Positions 9,477 to 19,008 of a DNA stretch of 40,955 nt are shown piece after piece. How positions within the stretch are numbered: position 1 is the stretch's first letter; every line of letters begins with the position of its first letter. The position numbers and the translations under genes are program-made. The stretch covers positions 1-40,955 of the forward strand of contig CAIKNA010000166.1 of NCBI GenBank assembly GCA_903828645.1, in the 5' to 3' direction. The notes under the pieces were generated by a model. The model saw only the letters and a list, made by a program, of their open reading frames with translations. It was not told the DNA's origin and searched no databases. This DNA comes from an uncultured Bacteroidales bacterium (GTDB lineage: Bacteria > Bacteroidota > Bacteroidia > Bacteroidales > FEN-979).

Positions 9477-12400
9477 ATGAAAACCGCGCTTTTTTCTGTC
9501 ACCTCTAAAATTGCTTTTTGTTTTATCCTGACCATAATGAGTAATCTGGTTTTTGCCCAGGTTGTCTATGTTACCCCGGTCGGCGCCGGCCTGATGGATG
9601 GTTCGTCGTGGAATAACGCCATTGCCGGGAATTTCCCGTCAATGAATGGTTATACAAAACTGGCTGATACGCTGAAGCATGCCAATGCTGGTGCCATTTT
9701 CTGGATCAAAGAGGGCACCTACAAAACCTGCGGCGACAATGACCGGGAGAAGTCTTTTGAATTGGGTCAGAATATCCGGTTGTATGGCGGCTTTGCCGGC
9801 ACGGAAACCGATACCCTCCAGCGGAATCTCGCGCTTCACACAACGGTTTTCAGCGGAGATATAGGGGTTCTGGGCGACAGCACGGATAACACGAAGATTA
9901 TCCTCATCGCCGGTTCACCGTATGCATTGATTGACGGGATTTATTTTTTGAATTCATATAACAACAGTTCGTCTTATGATGCCATTGGAACCGGAATTTA
10001 TAACATAGGATTGCTGGCTGTGAAAAGATGCCGGTTCGAAAATAACTTCAGCGGCAGTGATGCAGGTGCCGGGATCTGTAATAAAGGTACCATTCATGTT
10101 GATAATTGTTTATTTTTTAATAATATCTCTGGTTCCGGTGGCGGGCTTTACAACCAATCCATCGCCATAGTAACATCATCAAGATTTTCAAATAATAAAG
10201 CGTATAATAACGGAGGAGGTATTTATCATGTCAACGGAACCTTGACCGTGATCAACTGCCTGATTGTAAATAACCAGGCATATAATGGTGCAGGGATATG
10301 CAGTTGGTATGGCGTGGTCACCAATATCATTAATACGACCATTGCGGCCAACACAAGCAACCTTGTGATTTTCTGGGGACAGGCAACTATCCAAAATTCC
10401 ATCATCTGGGGAGGCGCACCGGGTTTCTGGTCAAACCCGTCACTGAATATCAGCCATTCAATCATCCAGGATTACACCGGAAACCCGACGGTTCTCAACC
10501 AGGATCCGGCATTCAATAACCCTTTGTTCACATACAATCCAAACCAGAACGGCTTATCCGCAGACTGGACACTACAATGGTGTTCACCCGGTGTTGATGC
10601 AGGAGCAGACAGCCTGATACCCGCCGGGACCACTTCCGATTTGAACGGAAATGCCAGGGTCCTTTACACGGCAGTTGACCTTGGCGCCTATGAATTCGAT
10701 ACCACAGGCATAATCCGGAATGTTGTCGGATTCGCCAATAGCCGAATCTATATCAACGACAGCAGTTCTTACAGTGCGATTGGCGTATCATGGACATCAG
10801 CTTTGTCTGGTAATGCGGGAAGCTGCAGGTATCCGGGTCAGACATTGTTATATGAAGCCATGAAGGATGCAGCACCGGGAACAGAAATCTGGCTCAGACA
10901 AGGAATCTATCTGCCAAGTCTCAACGGGAACCGCGACCATTCCTTTACCGTGGGATCCGGTGTGAAGGTTTACGGAGGATTTGCAGGGAATGAAGCCTTA
11001 CTGATTCAACGAGATCCTGCAAACAACAGAACCATTTTCAGCGGGAACATTGGGGATACCACAACAGATACCGACAATACGTACCATATATTAAACATAA
11101 ATCCCGCAAACAGTGTCTATGCGGATTCCGCCCTGATTGACGGAATAACTTTGGAAAATGCCAGAACTGAAGGAACCGATGCGGCGGCTGTGGTTATTCA
11201 AGCCGGCTCAAAAATCCGCCTCAGCCGGGTTTTGGTTGCCGGTGACACCCTTTTAAGCAGTGGCGTCGGATTCCTGATCAAACCTGGGGCCCGGGTGACA
11301 TTGACAGACGGGACGGCTGAAAGATTTTCCCGTGGAGGAATTTACAACGAAGGAATTTTGCGCATGAGCAACTTTACTGTAAAATCAATCCATTTCAGCG
11401 GCATTCAGAATTTCGACAGCCTGGCCATGCTAAACTGCAACATCGACAGCAATGCAACCCTGGCCCATAACCCTGATGCCACCGGTGGGGCTCTCAGGAA
11501 TTCAGGATATTGCTCAATAACCGGGGGCAATATCCGCGGAAACAGGTCATATTTTGACGCCGCCGGTATCAGTAATATGCTCAATGCAGTTATGCATATC
11601 ACCGGATGCAACATCTCGGGGAATAAATGCAATACCTACGGATGGGCCTCTGGTGGCGGGATACTGAATGGTGGAATACTGGAAATTAAAAAAAGTACCA
11701 TCAAATATAATGCCGCGGATGTTGCCGGCGGAGGTATCTGCAACTCCGAAGGTGCCACATGCACTATTTCCGGAACCACCATCGCGTACAACCAGGTGAA
11801 CGGGGCATGGGTACCTGTGGGCGGAGGCGGTGTTTTAAATGAAGGCAACTGCCACCTGGAGCGCAGCCTTATCAGCAACAATGAAACATTCGGGAATGGG
11901 GGCGGACTGTATAATCCAACTTCTGTGAAAAGCTGTGTTGTTGTCAATAATAAAAAAGGTGACCCATACAAGACAGGAGGCGGGCTTTTTATTTCAGACG
12001 GATGCCAGGGAATTTTCAACTCAACAATTATGAACAACGCTGGTGAGGGGATATCTTCCCAATCAGCGGATACCTTTGCGATAAAAAACTCTGTTATCTA
12101 TGGAAATGACCAATCATTCTCAGGTCATTTCAACATTTCGTATTCCTGCGTAGCGGGATCGTTGCAAACCAATCATAATACTTCGCACAACCCTTTCTGC
12201 ATTGATCCGACAACCGGCAATGGAATTTATTTTGACGGACTTAGCGCAAACTGGCATATATGGGGGTGCTCTCCTTGTGTAAATACCGGAAACAACGCAT
12301 TCCTTGACGCTGGTGATTCGCTGGATGCCGCTAGTGCACCACGTGTCAAATGGAATGTTGTGGATATGGGCGCTATGGAATTGCAAACAGACTCGATTTC

Positions 12401-15400
12401 CGGAGATTGTCCCCCGGGAATTTCCCACAACATCGTCTGGGAGATTTTCACTCCCCGACCCGATAACATTCAAACAACCACGGGGGCTCCGGATCACTCC
12501 CAGTTTCTTGAAGGCCTTCAAACAGAGCGCTCCGACGATTTAAGTACATTATCCAGAGTTAGAGGTTATCTTTTACCGCCCGTAACGGGTTATTACAGGT
12601 TTTATATGGCCTCTGAACCCTACTCATCATTTTCACTCAGTAGTGATTCATCAGATTTTAATGTAAGATCCGTTTGCAGTCCCAACTGGGGGGATTCTTA
12701 TTACTGGCCTGCAATACTGGGCAATTCAGACAGTCTTTTTCTGGAATCCAACAAGCACTATTATTTTGAAGCGTTTTGCGTGGGTTATTATTGGAATACC
12801 TGCTGCAATCCTTGGATAAAGACATTTGTGAAGGGCAATTATCTGAAAGTCGGATGGGTTCTGCCCGGCACATCAAATCTCCAGGTTATTCCATGGCAAA
12901 ATGTACGGCCCGCCGGTCCGAAACAAAGCCCCGGTGTAAAATGGGAGATCTTTAAGAATCGAACAGGCTACGAATTTGACACATTAAAAATCACAACGGA
13001 AATTCCTGATGAAGTGAGACAACTTGATTCCCTGGTCACCATTGATAATGCCACTTCCCTTGACCATTTTTCATCACGCATCAGAGGTTACCTCCTTCCA
13101 CCTGAAACAGGTGACTATACGTTCTATTTTGCCTGTGACAATGTAGGGCAGTTCTGGTTGAGTACTGACACTTCGGCGACCAATGCACAACTTAAAAGCG
13201 TTATTACGTCAGCTCAACCGGACTGGTTGCAAAATACATCAATTCAGACACTTACGGCCGGAAAGCGGTATTATTTTGAGATTCTCCATTATGACACCGT
13301 TTACACCGATCTGATCAAACTTGGCTGGAGGATTCCCGGCGGTACCGGTCCGGAAGTGATTAAAGCTCCGTTTATACTGAATTTCGGTGATCAAATTCCT
13401 TTGCAGTCATTCTCGCTTATTGATCGTAAAATAACCGCATTCCCGGGATGGACGGTCACACCACGGTATCACATTACACCGTGGAATGGCACGAATAAAA
13501 CCATTCACTGGAAAAGCAGCAACATGGCAATCGCCTCCGTCAACGCAGATGGTATCATTACGATGGTCAGTCCCGGGACCTGCCTGATCATGGCAGCCAT
13601 GGTGGAGAATCAACTTCTGGCAGATACCCTTCAACTTACCGTGACGAATTATTACGGACCATACTTCGCAAAGGAAAATGCTCCTGAAAACGGTGACGGT
13701 CGCTCGTGGAACAGCGCCATTCGATTAACAACATTGCTCGACATTCTTAAAAATGGAGAATTGACACAGCAGGTCAGAATATACATAGCTGCAGGCACTT
13801 ACAAACCAACCACCACCATCGACCAAAATATGACATTTTTGTTGAATAACACCCGGATCGTGGGAGGATTTAATGCTACCATATCCGGGAGCGACACCAC
13901 CAACCGGGATGTCATGGCCAATGAAACCATTCTGAGCGGAGAGATCGGAGTACCTGGTGAAACGATCGATAATTGCTATCATGTTGTAGTTACCAGAGGA
14001 ACAAGCGCCATAGATGGATTTACTATCAGGGATGGGAGAGCAAGTTGTTCAACACACGGATGGACCCCCGGGTTCCATTATTTCAAGAGGGATGACAACG
14101 GCGGTGGTATTATTACAGAAGGTCAGTATACATCCATAACAAACTGCCGGATCACCAATAATTCTGCATGGAACGGGGGAGGAGGTGTCTTTTGCAATGG
14201 ATCGGGGATGAGTCCCCCTGTTGTAACCGTGCAAAACTGTGGCTTCTTTAGTAATCGCACACAGCAGCAAACGATCACGCTCGGAGGAATATTTACCCTC
14301 GTTATTAATGGCTATGGTGCGGGGATGTGGGCGGGTTCAAGCCTGGTAAATGTGAAAGGATGTGATTTCTATGACAATAATGCTGTTGGTGATGGAAGGG
14401 CGATCTTCCTTTCAAACTCCACTGCCAACATCGAAAACTCCAGTATTTACAAAAACAACGGTAGTCATGAAGATCTTAAGGCAACATCAAACTCTGCATT
14501 TAATCTGAAAAATGTTTCAGTCGACGGGTCGGTTGTCGCCAATTTGAATTCCAGCCTGAACCTGAACTGTTCTACTATCACGGGGGGCGGGTATATCCAT
14601 GACGGAATAAATACGGTTGCTCTGGACAATAGTATCTGGACAGGCATGAGTTTAAGCCAAATCCCTGAGCCAAACCTGGTAACTGTCAAATACAGCATTT
14701 TAGACAGCACTCTTTACGGAACCTCCAACACTGACATCGTTGCGGCCAACCTACCGGCTCCCACCACCTGGCTCGACACCCTCGCCTCCAACGGCGGCCC
14801 TACCCCCACCATGCGGCTGAAAAACATCGCCGGCAACCCCGCAAAAAACCACGGAAACCCGGCCTATCTGGGTGCGACCGACCAGCGCGGAGCAATTCGT
14901 TCCGACACTGTCAGCATTGGCGCTTACCAGTGGGTACGCCCAACTCAGATTGCCATTTCTCCAAAGCCCATCCGGCTTAATCCCGGTGATTCTGCCACTT
15001 TCAGGGTTCACATGATGCCGTTGCTGGTCAGCGACAGCAGTTACACGGTTGCCGGCACGAACAATTCAATCGTTTCGATCATCGGATCAAAAATACACGC
15101 GCAGTCACTGGGCACTGCTTACATTGTTGCAAAATCAAACGACCGGGGACTGGCTGACTCCTGCCTGATAACCGTGACCATGACTGTTCAGCAGCGACTC
15201 GACACGGGAGAAACGGCCAAACACATTGTTGACAGCGGGATCCCGCTGGATTCGCTGTATGGAAAGCATTTCCAGGGCGGGTTGATTTTTTACCTCAACA
15301 CCTCCACAGGCGACTTGATGGTAGCCGCACCATCCGATCAAAGCAATGGGATAATCTGGGGCCCCGATGGAAATTGCAGCACCGCGGGCGCTTTAGGTGC

Positions 15401-18400
15401 AGGGTTGACAAACACAAATACAATAGTTTCAGCACTTGGAACGGGGCATTATGCCGCTTATATCTGTGATACGCTTACCTCAGGGGGTTACACAGACTGG
15501 TGTTTGCCGTCCATTGATGAATTGGGTTTAATGCGTCAGAATCTGTTTATGCATGATATCGGAGGATTTGCCAGCGGTCAACCCTGTTATTGGAGTTCAA
15601 CATGGCTTTGCTGTGATCAGGCTTCAGGTTATTACTTTTTTAATAGCTGGTTTCCTTTGTGTGGTTTAAACTGGTGGTGGTTAGAGCATGTAAGGGCAGC
15701 CAGGACAGTCTGCCTTAATCCGCCGACAGTTTCCAATGCAGGGATTGACATTGTTAACCACCTGGACACGATTGTAACCCTTTCTGCAAATCCTGCGACC
15801 GTCGGCACAGGGATCTGGAGCATAGCAAACGGCACCGGCGGCCGTTTTGTAAATCCGGCTGCTTATAACACGAGTTTCTCCGGAAATGCCGGCACTTCTT
15901 ATAACCTAGTCTGGAGTATTACGAATTTCTGCGGACAGGTTTCGAGGGATACCGTGAATGTTTCTTTTATTGCGCCAACACTTTCCTGCCAGATTGTTTA
16001 TGTAACACCTGCAGGGTCAGGCGCGATGGATGGCTGTTCCTGGGATAATGCCCTGGATGGGAACAGTGAAGCAGGAAATGGGTATACAAAACTGGCTCAA
16101 ACCATGCGTTGGATGGCGACTCCGGGAACACAGTTCTGGCTGGCTGAAGGAACATACAAAGCATGTACAGACGGCAACCGTGAAAAATCATTCGAATTGA
16201 AGCAAAGCGTAAGGATTTACGGTAGCTTTGAAGGAACTGAAACGGATACGGCTCAACGCAACATAGCACTCCATCCAACCATTTTGAGCGGAGATATTGG
16301 TATACAGAACGACAGTACAGATAATTCCAGGATTATTCTCAAAACTGTTTCACCCCCCTGGACAAACTATTCACTTATAGACGGAGCAGATTTAGAGGGA
16401 GGATACAACGAGGCCGGATCCGGCTCGGGAATCAGAAATACCGGGATACTGGTTGTAAGAAGTTGTGATTTCAGAAATAATTACAGTACCGGTGAAGGCA
16501 CTGGCATTTACAATGATGGAACCCTTGATGTAAAAGAATGTCGTTTTCATCATAACATAGCCAGCAATGGCGGCGGAATTTATACCAGTTCTGTGAATAC
16601 TTTTTCCATAAGACCATCCACGGTGATCAGAAACTCCGTGTTTGACAGCAACACTGCAAGTGCCGGTGCTGCGATCTTCAACAATGGTTTAACAAATATG
16701 ATATCCTGTAAAATGATTGGCAACCAAAGTGCAGGAGTTGTTTACAATGCTATCTTAGGTTCACTTTCAGGCGACAGCGTCGTAATCGGCCCTGATAATA
16801 CCAGAGGCATCATTAACCAGGGCAATCTGTTGCTGAAAAACTCATCCGTTATCGGAAATTTCGGTACTTATTGGTGGAATGATGATGATGCAGCTTCAAT
16901 GGTTAATCTGGGAAAGGCGACTCTTCTCAATTGCGCAATCATCAACCACCTGGGATGTGCACTTAAAAATACCGATTCGCTCTTTTTAAAAAGTTGCCGG
17001 ATTGACAGTACACATTCCTCCGGAGGTGCATTTGTGAATTCGGGTTACGCGGATATGCTGAATTGCTCTATGTCTCATGACACTGCAGGAACGCTGATAC
17101 CCGGATTCTACGAGGGGGGCAGTCCGGGAGGCGTTTTAAATTCCGGGACACTCAGGATGAAAGGTTCCATATTTAAAAATAACTTCTCTGCCGGACCCGG
17201 AGGAGGAATCGGGAATACCGGGAACTTATGGATTGACAGTTCCTGGTTTGAAAAAAATAATTCCGGAATAATGGCTGCATACTCCACGGGAGGATGGTTT
17301 TGGGTTGTCGTTGTCGGTGCCCAGTTTTCCGGCGGTGCGATTCATAACAGTACAGGTCACGCTGTTATTACAAACACAATCTTTAACAACAATATGGCTG
17401 ATTACGGGGGGGCGGTTGCAACCATGGCCGGAAATGTAACTCTGTTAAATTGCAAACTGGTCAAAAATTTTTCACTTATAAGTGGAGCGGCCTTGTTTAA
17501 TCACGGCCGGATGGACATCAGAAATAGTTTGTATGCAAATAATCAATCCGGCGGGATAAAGGATGTTGGAGGTATTATCGCCTGTGGAAAAGGCAGTAAA
17601 TATCAATTCAATAATTGTGATATTGTAAACAACAAAAGCACAAAATTTCTGGTTTCGGGGGTCGATGAATACGAGACCTACCAGTTCGATCTGAATCAGA
17701 CACCGGATACCGTGTTGATATCCAACTCAATCGTCTGGGGAAATGATACGCTGATCAATAATCCGAATTCATCGCTCATTTCAACGAATTACACCTGTTT
17801 GCAACAAATTTTTCCCGGCACCTGGAATATCCATGCCAACCCGCTGTTTCTGAATCCTACATCCGGAAACGATACTTCGTACAACGCGCTTGCGGCCGAC
17901 TGGCGCCTCGCGGCCTGTTCACCATGCATCAATGTCGGCGCAAATTCATTATGCTCCGATTCGCTTGATCTGGCAGGCAATGCCAGGAAATACTATGGCG
18001 TGGATATGGGCGCCCTCGAAATGAAATACGACAGTTCAGTTACATCCGTCTGGAACAACAATACCACTACAACAACCGCGGTACTTTCCTGGAGCAGCCG
18101 CATCCGGCCTTGTGAAACCATAGTTTTTGTCAAAGACACCATTGACGGCCAGCCAATGCCAATTCCGGGAGCCAACTATAATGCCAATACCGTTTTCGGT
18201 TCGGGCACTGGGCAGGAAGGCTGGTATTGCATTTACAAGGGGATGGACTCAACAGTGATGGTCACTGGGCTCACCCGGGGAACAACCTACCGGGCAGCAG
18301 TGTTCAATGTGGTAATCGACAGCATTTACGACGTTCCGGCGCTGCTGAATTTTACCACCCTTTCCATTGCCGGACAGGCATTTGTTGCAAATGACACGAT

Positions 18401-18917
18401 AACCAATGGTAAATCGGTCTGTTTTGATGCGCTGCAAACCATCACGGTTGCTGGTAATGGAACCACCTTTAAAGTAAACAACGGAGGGTCGGCAACACTC
18501 ATTGCAGGTGAAAAGATACGAGTGCTTCCCGGTGCTTCAGTTGCGGCCGGCGGGTACCTGAACGGGTATATCTCTCCGGGCGGTCCCTGGTGCCAGATGC
18601 CAGCCATGCCTGCTGTGATATCCTCATCATTCAAAACTGCGGAAGATGATGATCCGGGCGTTATCCGGAAAAACGGATTCAGGGTTTATCCGAATCCTAC
18701 CGATGGTTCATTTACTGTTGAGCTTTTATCTGACCCGGGTGAAACCCCGGTCGCCATTCGATGCTACGATTTAACAGGATCTTTGATCCTGGAAAAGGAG
18801 ATCGTTGTCGGCAGGAAACTGGGAATGACCCTTACCGGCTGGGAATCGGGCATCTATGTTGTTCGGGTAACCGGGAATGGTTTTACCGGTTATAAAAAGA
18901 TCATAAAAACCAATTAG
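9477..18917 (+). CDS. Giant multi-module parallel beta-helix protein with PA14, DUF1566-like and T9SS sorting domains
   Basis: 3146 aa from the ATG at 9477. The frame opens 38 codons earlier, but this ATG begins a clean signal peptide (MKTALF to VFAQ, cleavage after about Ala27) like that of the paralog downstream. Order: beta-helix 1 (28-412, with GTETDTLQRN and IFSGDIG-like turns, ending VDLGAYE); beta-helix 2 (413-972, ending VDMGAME); two PA14-like domains (about 980-1135 and 1151-1300, with RGYLLPP, YYRFY/YTFYFACDN and KLGW); BIG2-like Ig (1306-1390); beta-helix 3 with a choice-of-anchor-Q-like end (1391-1820, TPTMRLKN and DQRG); Ig-like; DUF1566-like (1925-2080, WCLPSIDEL, YWSST and VRAARTVCL); PKD-like; beta-helix 4 (2170-2852); FnIII-like; Gly-rich cap; sorting domain (3066-3146). 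The fold suggests polysaccharide binding or adhesion. No catalytic residues can be assigned, so enzyme activity is not claimed. Confidence 0.9.
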   Translation: MKTALFSVTSKIAFCFILTIMSNLVFAQVVYVTPVGAGLMDGSSWNNAIAGNFPSMNGYTKLADTLKHANAGAIFWIKEGTYKTCGDNDREKSFELGQNIRLYGGFAGTETDTLQRNLALHTTVFSGDIGVLGDSTDNTKIILIAGSPYALIDGIYFLNSYNNSSSYDAIGTGIYNIGLLAVKRCRFENNFSGSDAGAGICNKGTIHVDNCLFFNNISGSGGGLYNQSIAIVTSSRFSNNKAYNNGGGIYHVNGTLTVINCLIVNNQAYNGAGICSWYGVVTNIINTTIAANTSNLVIFWGQATIQNSIIWGGAPGFWSNPSLNISHSIIQDYTGNPTVLNQDPAFNNPLFTYNPNQNGLSADWTLQWCSPGVDAGADSLIPAGTTSDLNGNARVLYTAVDLGAYEFDTTGIIRNVVGFANSRIYINDSSSYSAIGVSWTSALSGNAGSCRYPGQTLLYEAMKDAAPGTEIWLRQGIYLPSLNGNRDHSFTVGSGVKVYGGFAGNEALLIQRDPANNRTIFSGNIGDTTTDTDNTYHILNINPANSVYADSALIDGITLENARTEGTDAAAVVIQAGSKIRLSRVLVAGDTLLSSGVGFLIKPGARVTLTDGTAERFSRGGIYNEGILRMSNFTVKSIHFSGIQNFDSLAMLNCNIDSNATLAHNPDATGGALRNSGYCSITGGNIRGNRSYFDAAGISNMLNAVMHITGCNISGNKCNTYGWASGGGILNGGILEIKKSTIKYNAADVAGGGICNSEGATCTISGTTIAYNQVNGAWVPVGGGGVLNEGNCHLERSLISNNETFGNGGGLYNPTSVKSCVVVNNKKGDPYKTGGGLFISDGCQGIFNSTIMNNAGEGISSQSADTFAIKNSVIYGNDQSFSGHFNISYSCVAGSLQTNHNTSHNPFCIDPTTGNGIYFDGLSANWHIWGCSPCVNTGNNAFLDAGDSLDAASAPRVKWNVVDMGAMELQTDSISGDCPPGISHNIVWEIFTPRPDNIQTTTGAPDHSQFLEGLQTERSDDLSTLSRVRGYLLPPVTGYYRFYMASEPYSSFSLSSDSSDFNVRSVCSPNWGDSYYWPAILGNSDSLFLESNKHYYFEAFCVGYYWNTCCNPWIKTFVKGNYLKVGWVLPGTSNLQVIPWQNVRPAGPKQSPGVKWEIFKNRTGYEFDTLKITTEIPDEVRQLDSLVTIDNATSLDHFSSRIRGYLLPPETGDYTFYFACDNVGQFWLSTDTSATNAQLKSVITSAQPDWLQNTSIQTLTAGKRYYFEILHYDTVYTDLIKLGWRIPGGTGPEVIKAPFILNFGDQIPLQSFSLIDRKITAFPGWTVTPRYHITPWNGTNKTIHWKSSNMAIASVNADGIITMVSPGTCLIMAAMVENQLLADTLQLTVTNYYGPYFAKENAPENGDGRSWNSAIRLTTLLDILKNGELTQQVRIYIAAGTYKPTTTIDQNMTFLLNNTRIVGGFNATISGSDTTNRDVMANETILSGEIGVPGETIDNCYHVVVTRGTSAIDGFTIRDGRASCSTHGWTPGFHYFKRDDNGGGIITEGQYTSITNCRITNNSAWNGGGGVFCNGSGMSPPVVTVQNCGFFSNRTQQQTITLGGIFTLVINGYGAGMWAGSSLVNVKGCDFYDNNAVGDGRAIFLSNSTANIENSSIYKNNGSHEDLKATSNSAFNLKNVSVDGSVVANLNSSLNLNCSTITGGGYIHDGINTVALDNSIWTGMSLSQIPEPNLVTVKYSILDSTLYGTSNTDIVAANLPAPTTWLDTLASNGGPTPTMRLKNIAGNPAKNHGNPAYLGATDQRGAIRSDTVSIGAYQWVRPTQIAISPKPIRLNPGDSATFRVHMMPLLVSDSSYTVAGTNNSIVSIIGSKIHAQSLGTAYIVAKSNDRGLADSCLITVTMTVQQRLDTGETAKHIVDSGIPLDSLYGKHFQGGLIFYLNTSTGDLMVAAPSDQSNGIIWGPDGNCSTAGALGAGLTNTNTIVSALGTGHYAAYICDTLTSGGYTDWCLPSIDELGLMRQNLFMHDIGGFASGQPCYWSSTWLCCDQASGYYFFNSWFPLCGLNWWWLEHVRAARTVCLNPPTVSNAGIDIVNHLDTIVTLSANPATVGTGIWSIANGTGGRFVNPAAYNTSFSGNAGTSYNLVWSITNFCGQVSRDTVNVSFIAPTLSCQIVYVTPAGSGAMDGCSWDNALDGNSEAGNGYTKLAQTMRWMATPGTQFWLAEGTYKACTDGNREKSFELKQSVRIYGSFEGTETDTAQRNIALHPTILSGDIGIQNDSTDNSRIILKTVSPPWTNYSLIDGADLEGGYNEAGSGSGIRNTGILVVRSCDFRNNYSTGEGTGIYNDGTLDVKECRFHHNIASNGGGIYTSSVNTFSIRPSTVIRNSVFDSNTASAGAAIFNNGLTNMISCKMIGNQSAGVVYNAILGSLSGDSVVIGPDNTRGIINQGNLLLKNSSVIGNFGTYWWNDDDAASMVNLGKATLLNCAIINHLGCALKNTDSLFLKSCRIDSTHSSGGAFVNSGYADMLNCSMSHDTAGTLIPGFYEGGSPGGVLNSGTLRMKGSIFKNNFSAGPGGGIGNTGNLWIDSSWFEKNNSGIMAAYSTGGWFWVVVVGAQFSGGAIHNSTGHAVITNTIFNNNMADYGGAVATMAGNVTLLNCKLVKNFSLISGAALFNHGRMDIRNSLYANNQSGGIKDVGGIIACGKGSKYQFNNCDIVNNKSTKFLVSGVDEYETYQFDLNQTPDTVLISNSIVWGNDTLINNPNSSLISTNYTCLQQIFPGTWNIHANPLFLNPTSGNDTSYNALAADWRLAACSPCINVGANSLCSDSLDLAGNARKYYGVDMGALEMKYDSSVTSVWNNNTTTTTAVLSWSSRIRPCETIVFVKDTIDGQPMPIPGANYNANTVFGSGTGQEGWYCIYKGMDSTVMVTGLTRGTTYRAAVFNVVIDSIYDVPALLNFTTLSIAGQAFVANDTITNGKSVCFDALQTITVAGNGTTFKVNNGGSATLIAGEKIRVLPGASVAAGGYLNGYISPGGPWCQMPAMPAVISSSFKTAEDDDPGVIRKNGFRVYPNPTDGSFTVELLSDPGETPVAIRCYDLTGSLILEKEIVVGRKLGMTLTGWESGIYVVRVTGNGFTGYKKIIKTN
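18675..18845 (+). repeat. 171-bp near-identical repeat in sorting-domain code, copy 1
   Basis: Differs from 25045-25215 at only four positions in 171 bp and covers most of the T9SS sorting domain, while the code just outside is clearly less alike. Confidence 0.9.
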
Positions 18918-19008
18918 TTAATACTTTCCGACATTTATAATGAATTAGTGACTGTTCACCGATAACCTGAAATTTCATCTCTGCCAACGATTTAAAAACC
19001 ACTTCTTT

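Noticed and set aside
9477-18917. Pectate lyase or other polysaccharide lyase activity
   Set aside because: The fold is parallel beta-helix, but I could not find a catalytic motif, so only a binding or adhesion role is suggested.
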